This document shows positions 1 to 13,830 of a DNA stretch of 64,000 bases, piece after piece (position 1 is the stretch's first letter; every line of letters begins with the position of its first letter). Made by a program: the position numbers and the translations under genes. Source of the DNA: Anarhynchus alexandrinus (lineage: Eukaryota; Chordata; Aves; Charadriiformes; Charadriidae). Under the pieces are notes generated by a model. It was not told the origin of the DNA and did no database searches. It saw only the letters and a list, made by a program, of their open reading frames with translations. The stretch is taken from contig VUYV01000216.1 of NCBI GenBank assembly GCA_008711295.1, positions 243,802-307,801 on the forward strand, read 5' to 3'.

Positions 1-3000
1 AAAGCTTTGATACTATTTGGCACTGGTTCATATAGTCAGTAGAGTACATTTAATGGGCCAAAGGCTTTTTTTATTACCTTTAAAAATCTTTAACAGAGTT
101 TCTGTATAATTTCTCAACATGTTCTATTTGTTTATTTCTGTATATTTCTGGTATAGAGTGGTAACATTGTGGTGTTAGGTTTTACTGCCTTGGCGCTGTC
201 ATCATTAAAGATGTATCAATCCTTCCATTATGCGCCCATATTTTTAGGGGCCTATATTTTGGACATGAAACTTCATTCCCAGTGGGCGTCCCAATGCATA
301 TACCCCAATAAGATGCAAATCGTGATTTTCCTTAATTAAGTTTAAAAGAAATTGTTTTGGCAACTTTTAAATAGCACAAAATCTGTTTTGAAACAGTTTC
401 TTCACAAGTGCAATTGAAAAAATTTAGTTTTTATTTGAGCAGTTAAGGGCTTCATCCATCACTTCTCAAACACTTCATTGTCTTAGTTGTAATGGGACAT
501 AGTTTGAGACGAGACTGAAGGTTCAGGCTCCAGAAGTGACATTCAGTTACTGAATAGCTTAACCTCACTTTTACCATTATGTGAGAAATGCAAGTGGACT
601 GGACACTAAATATAAAGGAATAGTTGTTTCATATGAAACAGATGAAAATCAAAGTGCATAGAAGCTGGATTTTCTCTCATACTACAAACGGGGAAAACAG
701 TACACGTTTGGTCTTTTGAGTTTAAAATAGCAACATATTAGCCACTAAAATCATAGGCATTGTCTGTGTTTCTGTTTGCACCACTGATTGTTCCTTCCTT
801 TTTACATGTGGGTATTCTGCCAGTAAAATATTCTGATTTGTACTTGATTCAATGTAGATTTTTGAAGTGGATCCATCAGTAATTAGGACTTGGTTATAAA
901 ATGCATAAGAAGCTACGCTGAAGTGTTGGTTGCTTGTATGCAGAAGTCAGACATCGCTATCTGAGTTTTGTAAGTATAGACTTCTTATTAATTGAGTGAA
1001 TGTGAGCACAGTAGACCACCTTCTAGACATCTGGTGGGTGGCAACGCAGGCGCTTTTTTACTGCCTGAGTTCCAGTCTGTTTCACAGCTCCATAGAAAGA
1101 AACGGTTCATGGTTAAAACAACTCAGAGTCAGATTTCGTTTCTGACTGTGCTGAGCTTTACCTTTCAATAGGCAAGGGGGCAGCTACAGCAACAAGCTTC
1201 CCAGCATTTGGAATCTCTTTCTCACCGCTATGTGTATTTTGCAATTTTTTTTTTTCTTTTTGGCAAAGAAGACATAGCAAGAGGCCAGCAGCACTGTTAT
1301 CCTGCAGTCTGCAAGTCCTTCTCCCAAATGGTGCTGAGAAGCTGGAGCTCTGCAGATAGAGAAAAGCAGCAGATGTGCGGTTTGACCCTAGACTCTTTCA
1401 CCCCTGCCTTTTATCATATGCAGAACACAGAGGTTCAAACAGATGCTAGTAAGAGCAGTGGTTGAGTCCAATGCTACACCAAAACATTAAGTACAGCAAC
1501 TATATTACCGAGCCCAGAGCATTATCATCAATCAGGGCCAGTATCTGGATACCGGCACCCAAATGGTCCAAATTTTTCCAAGAGCTCAAAAGCCAGTTTT
1601 ATTGTCAGTTGCTCCAGGCAAGGCCCACCAGTGATTTCAAGTTCAGTGCTATTCCCAGATATGGGATAACTCACTAAAAAGGTCCAGTGCTTGGAAAAAG
1701 ACCAGCATCAAAGATATATTCACTACTATTCTGGTCTTACTGAAGATGGGTTCTGTCTGTTGGAACAAAATGGTCAAGGTATATCCATTACATTTTAGAT
1801 GCCTTCTGATGGCGCAAAAGAATTATTCCATAATTGGCAGTACATGTCATTAACATACATGCAGCATATATAATATTTTATGAACATGTGTACAGGTATA
1901 CAGACAAATACATACATATGTAGATATCCAAGAAGATAGGAGTGGAGGTAAAAAGTGTAGGAGGCCGCTATATAGTGCATCTTATTCTGTTTGCAGAATG
2001 AAGCATCATTTGTGTGTCTGTTCTAGGAGAAGCTGATGGAAAATAAGTAGATTGCAGTCAGTTACTTATACTACATGATATCCTAAACTGATGGGAGATG
2101 AGTAAGTACAGCACCAACTACTTTTTTTCCCAGCTAATGATTTACTTTTCATATCTTTGCTCACACACTATCCCCTCTGGAGCGGCATGTTCCATATAAG
2201 AACATAACATCAGCCTCCCCATAAAGCTGTGGGGCAGCGCACAGCCAAGAGGAAGGTCAGAAGCTCCTCTTGTTTGTCACTGTTTTCCTTGCCTCAGGAA
2301 CAGCTATAATCCTTGCCCATCCTTGCATGCTTGGGATCTGCAGTGTGGAATATAATGGTTCATAAATCACAGCATATCATCCTTTGCTGATTGTTTAACT
2401 GCCGGACCCAAAAGTCATGTGCTGTTGATGAAGAGCCAGTCTGAGCTCGGGCAAGTGAAAGAAGCCATCAGGTTCCTGCTGACATTTGGAATCTGCCATC
2501 TCAGAAACCGTCATTTTTAATGCATGACTGAAAGCCTTATTTGAATTAGGGGTCTGTGCCATTGGCTACCAGCTGTGATGCTGTGGAGTTTGCTGTGACA
2601 GGGTACTCCCTTTTCCCAGACCAGAGTCTCCACTCAGTCTCTTGACAGTCTGCCAAGCTTCGCAACTGGAATGTGTGAAGTTCAGTTTAGAAACAGTTTC
2701 TTTCCATCATTTGTGCCTGTTTTGATCTAGTATGTGAAACAGGTTTCTACTTTTGTTATAGGATTCTTGTTCATTCTTGGCAGATTTAAATTCATTATAT
2801 AATCTAGCAGCATCAGATGACTGCCTAGGAGTGGGTAGCAGATGCAGCTCCTGACATACAGAATTCCTCACTACAGTCATGCATTGGTGACTTGATAGCC
2901 GCCACTATATGACCAGACTGGTGGCAACAAAGGCATCGTGAATTTGATAAAACCAATACCAGATGTAATGGACTCTGAAGGGGCGGGAGAGAGAACTCTC

Positions 3001-6000
3001 CCACACCTTAAGAATGATGGGGAAAGCATTTGTCCTGGCGCAACCACACTGTCACGGCAATCCTTTCCTGCCTAAGCACAACTCAGGATTATCCTCCCTG
3101 AGGATAGTCATGGCTATTGTCGGTATTAGTCTGGTTTCTCCATTTACCTGCTGCTGTGCTGTGAGCAGACTCTGTCTGGCTGATGTACCACTAAAGCATG
3201 TTACACAGCTCCTCTTGTCTAATGTACCGAGGATGACCACTGATCCAAGCTAATGGATGAGGCCCTTTCATTTGAGGGGCTTTGAGACTGTAGTCTGGGC
3301 TTTCATTCCCACTGTTGGCATAATGAGAAAGAAGTTACAGGTGGTAATGCTCATGCCAACTGCTGTGCACTTCAGAAACTTGGAAAGAACTTCTGAGAAA
3401 ACTGGCATGACATATTTTCCATCTTTTTTTTTTTTTTAATATAATAATCTACAAAAGACAGCCGTCTGCTACTGCTACCAGCAAGCAGTGCAGTGGCAAA
3501 GGCCATTAAACAGCTTAGAAACCTCCATTCAAAATTGCTCTGAAAAAGTTGGCTAAGCTGCTACTAGACTCTGGAGGTACCTCTCCAGGAGGTTTCCTGC
3601 TTGGTGTTAAGTTCTCCAGGTGCCTAGGGTTGTATATCTGAACATTTCACCCTAATCTTCACAGGACTGAGCAACCCAGCTGTTAGTATGGAAGTGAAAC
3701 ACATCAAGATCTTTAAACAGTGCATTTTTCCCCTGATGTCCTCAGGAACATTTGGTCTTGTAGCATAGGGGTCCCCAAAATGGAGCATAATAGTTGTCTG
3801 TGCAAGCCAGTTCAAAGGGGCATACAAGTCTGAATGGAGCTGGCAGGTTTTACCATCAGTGATGGTACTTACTCCCATAAATGGTGATTCCCTCAAAAAA
3901 AAACCAAAAAACCCCAAAAGCAAACAACAAATAGCCCCAGTAGTGGTTTTACCCAGTTATAGGCATTTTCAGAAAATGCCTGAAACATGCTGAAAGGATT
4001 AGGTTCCTCACAATATGAAGTCACAGCCGCCACTGCCTTTTAAAATGTAGCTGGAGAGAGAGAAAATGGCCTTCATTTCCCTAATCGCATCCCAGTCAGA
4101 TTAGTCACCAAGTAAGAGCATGCCTTTGTTTCTTCCTATACTGAAGGGAATCCAAGGTCAGAATGTCCCATCTCTGAAAAGCATCCTAGAGCCCATGCTA
4201 TAGGTCTTTGTGTTTTGGTTTGGTTTAATTTGCCTCAAGCAAAATAAAAATAATAATTCCAGATTCATTGGCCCAGATGAGATGTGTGATTTTATAGCAT
4301 ATAGAGCAGAGCTTTAATATGTGAAGGGTCTTGAGTTCTCATCTCTTTATCCCAGATCATTTGTATATTTCACAGCAACAAGTCCTTGGACAAGTTGCAC
4401 GGGTGAGTCCTTCAATGCGTAGGTGAGCCTAGACTTTCTTCCTTCCCTCTCTAATCCATATCATGGTTGAACGAGAAGAGTCCTACTTAAGATGACTACC
4501 TTTTAAGTAAAGGATTATGAGTGAGTTGAGACCACTCCATCCTCTGAGTTTCCTCCCTCTGTTGGGTGTCAGCTGCTTTCACTCCAATTCTGACACCCCA
4601 AACTCTCTCACTCCGTCGTGAGGTACTGGTGCTAGCGTACTTTATACAGGGCTCTTTGTCCTGTGGGGCTTTACAGCCCAAAGTCCTTCACTGTGTCTCT
4701 AGTTAGCTAGCTCAGCTAGTAGAGGTCTGTCCTTGAATCATATCCTGGGACAGAGATCCTTATGCCCTGTGGGTGTAACCATGGTGAGAAGAACGGGTCT
4801 TTGTTCTTAGTTCGTAACCGCATTTTGCAGAGGCAGGCATAAATTAACCCTTACCTTTGTATACCAATGTTTATCAACAGTTCTTCAAGCAGATGTTAGT
4901 GTGTGACAGATTGACTGTAGACAGTCCTGTAACCAATCCTCACTAAATGATTTGCAGGTTTCTCTTGTAGATCAACAGTTGGCAAGAAGCTTTCCAAACC
5001 TGACTAATATATTATATGCATTGTCTCGAGGATAATAAATGGAAGAACATCTGTGCTTAATACTTTTCCTCCTTTCAGAAATTCTCCACATTCCACAGAT
5101 GTGAAAGGAGATCCTTCCTAAGTGAGCAGTGCTTTTGAATTTCTTTCACAGCTAAAGAGGTTAATAATCTGACGACCACAAGGAAACCACTTGGAAGACA
5201 AGGCTTCTTTGGCTATTAGATGAAGTAATTAAATTTAGTAATAGTTGCTACTGTATAGAAGTTCCTGATGTATTGGTCATAATTTTTCTGATGGAAAACC
5301 AGTATTAAGGGATCTAAATGTAATACTGGCACATATTGTGTTAGATAGTTGGATATGCATGTAGCAACTACCAGAGGGTTATGTAGGTCTCAGCTGGTGA
5401 TTGTCACTCTGGTTATTAGGGGTTCTCAGAGTTTTTGTTTCAGGTGACTCAAATCATCATGAGTGTCAAGAGCAAGTTGAACCAACCTGGGCTGGCAGAC
5501 ATGAAGGACAAATCGGGGAATGAATATTATAAATTTTATAGACTTCAGCCAGCTAATTCATCACAAATGGAAAAGCAGCAGGAGCTATTTGGATGTTGAA
5601 TTCTGTGGTAGGGATGGGTCACTTCTTGCCTTGAGACAGAGGACATGTTGTAAAGGGTGCTTTGAATTGGTTTGAGGGCCGTATGCTAAGATTACTCATT
5701 AATAACTGAATTTTTCAATCTTATTTCCAGGTAACAATTGTAGAGTCATAAAATGGAGCAGCAAAAGCACTATGCCACAACGCTTCCATAGCCCGGCTTG
5801 TCTTCTCTACCATATGTGAAGGACAGCAAGTAGGTCACCCTGTGCAATGTGCACCAGTTTCGGCATACACTGAGACAAAATTTTTGGCATAGAGTAAATA
5901 TGCACGCTCAAGGGTGAGGATGCTTTGCTGCTATTGCCCAAACACTCTTAGAGGGTTTAGTTTTAGCCAAAATGTCATTGTGCATAGCCTTTGATTCAGA

Positions 6001-9000
6001 TAATGAATCTGCATTGTAGTAATTTAAGAGGGACTGTGTGAATGCTCTCTCCCTCTCTCTCGAGATTTTCCTCTATATTCTCCCACTGTGGAAGATGAAA
6101 CAAGGGATTCCACTACTGAAGGCCAGATAGCAGCACAAGACCTCATCAGCATGTACTGAAGTCTCCTGACACACTCCCCATTGAATTTCCAAATCTGGCA
6201 AATCACTCTGCTTCCTGCCAAGTTGCTGACTCGATGGGAGATTTTCCAGGACTCCTCACCTGTACGACTATAAGCAAACCAAGAAACAAGGTATTTTACA
6301 TAATGTAGACACCTGTCTGGCATGGGAGAAAGGGAACAATGATGTACAGATGGCAACTCAAGCTTCAGTGATAGCACTTCTGATTTTCTGGTGAGAATAC
6401 TAGCTTGGCGGATCAGGGACACTAGGCTGACACTCTTCACTTGGTGTTTCTGGTCTTTTGTCATCATCTGGCTGATTTGAAATCAAGGAGGGCTTTTCTT
6501 CTGTGGTCAATGACTCTGTACTTTGCAGGGCTAAACTCCTTGCCTCAGCAGTTGTCAAACTGTGGGGACACCAGTGACTTTGTAAACTGCACACCATAGC
6601 AGTACAAAAGGAAGCCACCAAGTTAAAGTTGCCATGTGGCCAGATTTTCTTCGAGTATCTTTATCTGATAGCCTTGGCTTCAAGAAACATAGTTAGGCAC
6701 ATTAGTAGCCCCAGATTTTCCATTTACCAGATATACCTGATGTTCTTATCAAGGATATGGTTTGTGTATATCAAAAATACTGTTTGGTCTATGTCTGAGT
6801 TTTTCAATATTTTTAACATTACTGAGCCCCTAGGTTTTTCCAGTCACAATGAGGATCTTTTCAGAAATTATGCATATTTTAGATCAGTGCATATGAAATT
6901 GCTTTTTGAGTTTTTTGAGTTTTTGCTTTTTGACCCTTTGTGGTCCTCTAGAAGTAATTCTCCACCCTTCTGGGTTGAAAACTACTTATCTGCATGTATC
7001 GCTGCACTGGGTTGGGTGTGCTCTTTTTACCAGGAATAAACAATCTCTGGGAATGAATAAGCTGTCACAAGCAGCTTTGGGAATAAAGGGCAAAGTCAGG
7101 GAAAGCGCAGAGCTATGAAGGTTCTTTTTGTCAATGCTCATATTCATGGTTCATAAAAATCTCATCCAGAATGTTAATTTACTCAAAAAAATAATAATCA
7201 ATTCAGTCACTGTGCATTTGTCACTTGTGAGCCAGAAGTGGACAATCCTGGTATTGTCCTGTCTCACAGTCCAAGAAAAATCAACTTTTATCTTATGAAA
7301 AATTATTTTATGTATGTAAAATATTGCAATATTTTGGGGGGAAGGGACATTTGTAATGCCTTGCTATATTACAGAGTTAGTACAGCAATCAGTCCTTTGA
7401 TGGTTTCATGTTCATTTTTAACAGATACGAAGAGAATAAGAGCAACGCATCTGATGCTGAGGTTATGGTAAGACAAGCTTCCAAATTATAGTTAATTCAA
7501 AATATGACTCACACCATCTATTTCTTGTTTATTAGCATGTTTCTGTTTGAAAGACCAGAACTCTTTTTGTCCAGGTCCTGTGCTAACGCACGCAGAGAGT
7601 CCCTCGCTCAACGAATTTATACCCTGAACAGAGAAGACAGATGGGTGGGAGGGGAAATGGAGGCACAGTAGTGGAAGCGCTTTGGCCAAGCTATGCAGCA
7701 GCCACTGCTGGAGCTGACCACAGCATCCAGTTTGCCTGACTGGAAAAGCAAAGCTGCTGGCCTTCCCTGAAGATGTCACCTTTAACTTAAGCCAAGTATT
7801 TATTTAGGCTGGTTTCCTCAGCTGGAGATTTTTATTTATATAACCAGGAGGTTCAATGATAGAGCTGCAGAAGAGGATCAGAAAACCTTTCTGATGTTTC
7901 CTGCTTTCGTGCACAGTTCTGGTTGCAGGTGCTTGTAGCTAGGATGAGGGAGAAAGCCAAAGGGTTTCAGGGCGACCAAACATTAAAGCAGTTCTCTTTT
8001 CCCAGAAAAGGACAAAAGGAAATGCTGCCAGTGCTAGACTTTTTTTTTTTTTTTTAATCTATCCTACTAAATTTTATAGCAAAATACAAGCTGCATGGTC
8101 TGACCTTTTATATATTATTCATCAATGTTTTCTTACCCATTGCTCCATAAGAACAGCCTTGTAAGTGAAATAAAGCACTTTGGCACACTGGAATTATTGA
8201 TGTTCACTACAAGCAGAGAATAAAATAGGAACATTTCACTATCAGCGATAGCCTACAAAATGGCAAAAAAGGAAAATGTAGCTAGCTGATCTGGGCAGGT
8301 GACCCATGCCCTGTTCTTGCTCCCAAATCTGTCAAAAAATCTGCCATAAAAGAGTCCTCAGACAGGCACATAGGAACAACTTTTGGTTCTGTCATTAATC
8401 CATCTTATACAGTGTCAGGTTTCATGCTTGTCAGAGAGGTATAAGGGTTTGAGGGGCATCAGGACACCTATGTATGTATGTGTGGAGAAAGACATTTCTT
8501 TCTCAGCAACCAGACAGATCTCTGAAGCCTGAAAGCCACGAGAGTCCAGTCTACAGAAAGATGAGTGTTCTGCACCAAACAGAGAGTTTTCTCACCACAA
8601 AAGGCAGGTCTTCATCCAGGCTGTAGAGACCTCTAGCCAGTCAGCCCCATAGACTTACCAAGCCTGTCTGAAACGCATCCAGGTGCTCCCTATCAAAGCT
8701 TCAGGCGATGTCCTGCAATAGTCCCGGAACAGAGGAACTGAAAGGAAGGAGCTGCAGAGGCGGGGTGGCAGCCCAAACTGAGTGAAGAACTGTTTTATTT
8801 GTCATTTTGCCCAAGGTTTATAATTGAAAGAAAAAGCTTTGACCTGTAAGAAACCCTGGGTGTGGTAGACAGTGCTTCCTGGGCTGAGGGAAGCGGGCGA
8901 GCCGCCCTGTCAGCTGCCTCGGGCACGGATGAACAAATATGTGGTCTCTGGCTGAAAAGTGATTATGATGGGAAATATTTTGGATGTATTCATACTTAAT

Positions 9001-11640
9001 GATTTTCAGGATTACTCAGGTGCTTTTGTCTAAGATTTCAGAAAAATCATTCTTAAGGGCTACAGGAATAATCCTATGCAATAAAAGTTGCTGATGCTTT
9101 GGCACAAGCAAAATTTTACTCAGAAGATTTAAATGTTCTAAATCCTATAAAGCACAGCCTAGCATGGCAGAGTCCATTGATGAGGTGACACGTCATTGGC
9201 TGACATGTGAAAATCCTAACAAATGAAGACAGTACAGCTTGAAAGACTCCAGAAGTGAAGCATCTTAATACGCTGGCAATACACTGCATAGAGTATACAG
9301 CACAAGGCAGTGCGGTTTTGAGAGCACACGGAGGGGCATGTGCCCATGTGCGTACTTTCTACTGGACGAAAGTGCTGTCCTTATACTATGGCTGTAATGA
9401 TTTTCTCCATCTTTTGTGCTGAAGACCTTTTTATCTGCCGTCAGAAAAGCTCAAGTCCTTTCCTTAGGCCAGCATGTCTAAGTTTTATGCACCTCTCTGA
9501 TTTCTTGAGGGAAACATATGGGGTTTTTTATACTTTTCTTTATGTAATTCTTATTGAAATACACACCCAATTCCCTCCTCAAAAGAGTGAGAGCTTTCCA
9601 AAATAGCCTAAAACTTAATCCAGCATGAGGGAGTCTCCCTTAAATGGGAGCATTTTGGAAGGTCTGTAGTATTCCCAGGCTCTTTTTTTGCATGATACAC
9701 CTGATAAAATATGCAAGATTTTGTGATACTCAGGCTCAGAAAATCCAACATCACACATCTTACAAAGACGAGTATCTTGTGCATACAGAGGAAGAAGTCT
9801 ATGCAAGAAGATCTTGTACCGGTTTCCCAGCAGGGAGGAATTTTAGTCTGTATACGCTGTACACTCTCCTCATTATTTCATGGTATAACCTTGCTTTCTT
9901 TTTCACAGCCCAGCCACTTATCTTTTGGCTGCCTGAATTCAGCATTTTACTTTGTCCCCACAGCCATACTCAAGTTTACATCCTGGCTGGTACGTTGCTT
10001 CTTAATGTATGTGCCCAGAGGACAGATGACACCCTCTTCTTAATTCCCAACGCAGCATATCATTTCAGAGTTTAAAATCTATCTAATCTAGACTTTTCCA
10101 AAATGGCCATGCTTATAATGATTGAGCAGCACCCTTGGAAAACTTCTGCCACTACATAGTCACTAAGTTACCCGGAGAAGTTATTTTATGAGTGTTTCAT
10201 CACCATCTTCATTGTAGGTGGGTTTCTGTAACAGCTGTTCTGCTCCAAACCTGCTCTGTGTGTGGGCTTCACCCAGAGAGATAACTGGGAAGCAAACGAT
10301 GATTTACCTGACCAAATGGCTGCTACCTGTTTTCCTGCCTGTTCTGCTTCCTACCTGTGGCCATCGGAATCATTTGGGATGGGAACTTGCTGTTTATTAG
10401 GATTTATTGTCTCCTCATCCAGTGTCTAGTCACACTGCTTGTCCCATCTATGCTACTCGGAAGAACATGAGGACTTTTTACATTCCAAAGTGTCTCCTAT
10501 GAAGAGGGATGGAAGTAAACTGTGGATGCACCCATACGTTACTCTTCACCAGGGAGATGAGTGATACACTTCTTAAGAGCATGTGACTTGTTTATGGCCT
10601 CCTCTGACATGTATGCTTTCCATATAGAATGACCCTGGATCAGAAAGTACCTTTATTTAAAATAACATAATTTATTACTGGGGCTGTGGCTGACAACAAT
10701 CTGTTCCCTGTTTTACCCAGATTTTAAAACTTCATTAAACTGCACTGCATGTACCCACCTCATGCTGCTGTTGTCTCACTTTGGAGAGTGTGGCAGATAC
10801 TTCAGGACAGATTACATGGACACTGTGATAGCACAGAAGAAACTTAATTAAGTTTTACAATTTGTAAAAGAGAGTGTTTTAATCTAGGAGACAATAGTAA
10901 CATCTTATAAATTGTAAGCATCTGGTCCAAGGAACAAATCTAAAACATTACATTATCACTACTGGGAACTGTGAAATGAGAGTCCACTTTAGTAGTCCTC
11001 AGCAGTGCTTTTTTTTCTGGTAAATGTTGCAGTGTTGGTAAATGGAGTGTGTATTTATGGAATAGCTTTGTCTCTCCAGGGATCAGTATAACTCTGATGA
11101 GGCTCATGTCTGCAAAAAGAGAATTTCATTAGGGAATTTGAAGACGGTAGTATCCATTATTACAAACAGTAATGTTTCATGGTTAGGTGCCTTTATATAT
11201 GTGCTAATTGGCACTGTGTGACAGTCTTTTGCTTAGCCAACTGATCCTGAGGGTAATGTCGTTGTTTTCTCATGATTTAACAAGGAATCAGAATCCTAAA
11301 CAGTGGTAAAATGCATTCAAAAGTATTTGACCTTGACCAAATCACAGCTTTTAGTTTAATTTTATTTTTCATTCCCTACAGAGGTTTGCTAAACCACAGA
11401 AACTGGCCATGAGTTTTGCACCTGCTATAACTTGCTGTTTGGTACTATTTGGAATTTGTCTTGTGTCTTTTGTGAGGCACCCAAGTGTATTTATGCCAGT
11501 CCACCCAGCACAGTCTGTTCCCTGCACTGCTCCAGTATAAAGTGTCTGTTGCTTTTAAATTCAGTGACTTTCAGAACACTTTAACAGAACACACTTTCTT
11601 GAAAAGAAAAAGAGAGGAAGTCAACAGTGTCTTGTATTAA
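1..11640. other. Non-coding stretch, no gene recognised
   Basis: I see no gene or recognisable transposable element here. Open frames are short (longest 147 codons, minus strand near 6.0-6.5 kb), overlap others on both strands and resemble no family I know. The DNA is AT-rich with homopolymer runs such as 14 T at 3,424-3,437 and 16 T at 8,040-8,055. It is consistent with intron or intergenic DNA of a bird. Short or very old repeats, small exons or enhancers could be missed without alignments. Confidence 0.7.
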
Positions 11641-11649
11641 CTTGTTTAT

Positions 11650-12290
11650 ACTCCAGCTATAGTTGGAGAAGCTGCCTGTGGACTAAGTGTCCTCAGCTTT
11701 CCCCAGCCAGGGCAAATTAAGGGTGATAGCTTTTCCCTGGGACCTTGAGAGAGTCTCAGCTTTTGTCGTTTGCATTTATGGCATGTAGTTTTTATGTGCA
11801 AAATAAATTGGGGAATGAGCTCCAGTCTTGCAGTAATCTTGTGAGCTTCCGACCTATTGCCAATCTGACTGCTCTCTGTCAAGGCCTGAGCATGCTAATG
11901 AGCCTTAATTGCCCAGAGAGGCCCCACCTGGGACCTCCACCCACACATCCTATCCAGGTGATCAGGGCCTCCATTTAAGGTTAGGCCTGAACACCTCCTT
12001 CTTCCTTTTGAGCACATCTTTGTTCAACCTTTGTCTCCAGCTCTGTCTCCTGCTGCTCTTGTCTGGCCCCCTAGACCTGGCTCACCCTTTGCCTTGTCCC
12101 GGGCTGTCAAAGGACCTGACTTTGCCCATTGTGTTCAGGTACTGTGGGAGGATGGGGTCCTGGTGGGTGGAGGGTATGGCTGGTGCTGGGGTTGCCCTTG
12201 GCTCCCCCCTGCACTGAGGAGCCACACTTGCTGTTACCTGATGCTATAGCCTTGCAGCTCAGCATCCTTCATCGTGGTGGGGCAAGGGTA
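11650..12290. other. GC-richer segment, possible unrecognised repeat
   Basis: This segment is clearly richer in G and C than its flanks, with many CCACC, CAGG and CTCC words. It contains a TATA-like CCATTTAAGG near 11,970-11,980, followed by a pyrimidine-rich stretch, and it lies just upstream of a CR1 element. The composition and layout would fit an old LTR or other repeat, but I could not define ends, a TG/CA boundary or a target-site duplication. It might equally be a unique regulatory region. Overlapping open frames on both strands (77-102 codons) look like by-products of the composition. Confidence 0.25.
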
Positions 12291-12465
12291 AGATAGAGCA
12301 TAACTGAAGAGTAACTAACAGCAATCTGTGTTTTAAAGAGGCTGTTTACCCACCTGGTAAACATGTGTGTGGATGTGGCGTAGTCTACTGGCCTTTCACC
12401 TGTACTTTCTATGGGTAATGTGGACAATTTTACAATAATGAGTTTGTAGAAAAGATGTGTTTGTT

Positions 12466-13830
12466 TCATAAGGGCTGTAAGGACGATCTGGGTAACTGCA
12501 GGTCTGTCAGTCTGGTCTCAGTGACACGGAAGGTTATGGAGAACATCATCGTGAGTGCCATCATGTGGCATGTACAGGACAACCAGGTGATCAAGCCCAA
12601 TCAATCAGCATGGTTGTATGAAAGGCAGGTCTTGCTTGACTAACCTGATCTCCTTCTGTGATAAGGTGACCTGCTTAGTGGATGAGGGAAAGGCTGTGGA
12701 TGTTGTTTACCTGGACTTAATAAAGCCTTGGACATCATTTCCCACAGCGTTCTCCTGGAGAAACTGGCTGCTCATGACTTGGATGGGTGTAGTCTCAGCT
12801 GGATAAAAAAACGGGCTGGATGACCAGGCCTAAGAGTTGTGGTGACTGTAGTTAAATCCAGTTGGCGGCCAGTCACAAGTGGTGTTCCCCAGGGCTTAGT
12901 ATTGGGGACAGTTTTGTGTAATATCTGTTTCAATGATTGGGACGAGTACACCCTCAGTAAGCTTGCAGACAACAACAAGTTAGGTGGGAGTGTAGATCTG
13001 CTTGAGGGTAGGAAGGCCCTATGGAGGGATCTGGACAGGCTGGATCGATGGGCCAAGGCCAACGGTATGAGGTTCAACAAGGCCAAGTGCCAGGTCCTGC
13101 ACTTGGGTCACAACAACCCCATGCAGTGCTTCAGGTTTTGGAAAAGCTTCCCGGTGGAAAAGGACCTGGGGCTGTTGGTCAACAACTGCCTGAATATGAG
13201 CCAGCAGTGTGTCCAGGTGTCCAAGAAGGCCAACAGTGTCCTGGCTTGTATCAGGAATAGTGTGGTGAGCAGGACTAGGGAAGTGATTGTCCTGCTGTAC
13301 TCAGCACTGGTAAGGCCCCAACTCCAATACTGTGTTCAGTTTTGGGCCCCTCAGTACAGCAGGGACATTGAGGTACTGGAGGACACCCAAAGGAGAGCAA
13401 TGAAGCTGGTGAAGTTTCAAGAGCACGAGTCTCATGAGAAGCAGCTGAGGGAACTGGGGTTGTTTAGCCTGGAGAAAAGGAAGCTGAGGGGAGACCTTAT
13501 CGCTCTCTACCACTATCTGAAAGGAGGTTCTGTTGGTCTCTTCTCCCAAGTAACAAGTGATAGGACAAGAGCAAATGGCCTCTAGTTGCACCAGGGGAGG
13601 TTTAGGATGGATATGAGGAAAATTTTCTTCACCAAAAGGGTTGTCAAGCACTAGAACAGGCTACCCATGGGAATGGTGGAATCACCATCCCTGGAGGTAT
13701 TGAAAAGATAGGTAGATAGGACATTTAGGGACATGGTTCAGTGGTGGACTTGGCGGTGTTACGTTAACTGTTGGACTTGATGATCTTAAAGGTCTTTTCC
13801 AACCTAAACTACTTTATGATGATTCTTTAT
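12466..13830 (+). mobile_element. CR1 LINE, 5'-truncated, plus strand
   Basis: A CR1 (chicken repeat 1) non-LTR retrotransposon copy in sense orientation. It starts inside the reverse-transcriptase region of ORF2 and runs to the CR1 3' end. Landmarks in order are a stretch like the CR1 'YRPVSL...GKVME' block near 12,480-12,545, 'KGRSCLTNLI' at about 12,620-12,650, 'GVPQG' at about 12,884-12,898, the catalytic box near 12,960-12,990, 'VSRTREV' near 13,265, '[16 protein letters not shown]' near 13,465-13,510, and the 3' end CTTTTCCAACCTAAACTA followed by a degenerate ATTCTATG-type octamer tail. CR1 copies are usually 5'-truncated in birds. Frameshifts near 12,610 and 12,725-12,740 and a changed catalytic box show that it is dead. 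The left edge is approximate. Confidence 0.93.
12839..13585 (+). pseudogene. CR1 reverse transcriptase C-terminal remnant
   Basis: A 248-codon open frame inside the CR1 copy. It encodes the second half of the CR1 ORF2 reverse transcriptase and the region after it. In life this enzyme copies CR1 RNA at a nicked genomic site. Visible blocks are VTSGVPQG near residues 13-20, a catalytic box around residues 43-50, the [20 protein letters not shown] block near residues 130-149, and the '[20 protein letters not shown]' block near residues 207-226. The box normally read as F-A-D-D is L-A-D-N here, so the second catalytic aspartate is replaced by asparagine. The upstream part of the domain lies in other frames (12,455-12,643 and 12,618-12,806) because of small indels. 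The methionine at 12,839 is simply the first ATG after a stop, not a true start. No activity is expected. Confidence 0.9.

Noticed and set aside
6024..6467. 147-codon minus-strand frame
   Set aside because: There is no family resemblance and no promoter or splice context, and a second random frame overlaps its 5' end. Its length is within chance for 64 kb of six frames.
12772..13086. 104-codon minus-strand frame over the CR1
   Set aside because: It is antisense to the same CR1 copy, with no independent support.
13301..13651. 116-codon minus-strand frame over the CR1
   Set aside because: It is antisense to the CR1 reverse-transcriptase remnant and so a shadow.
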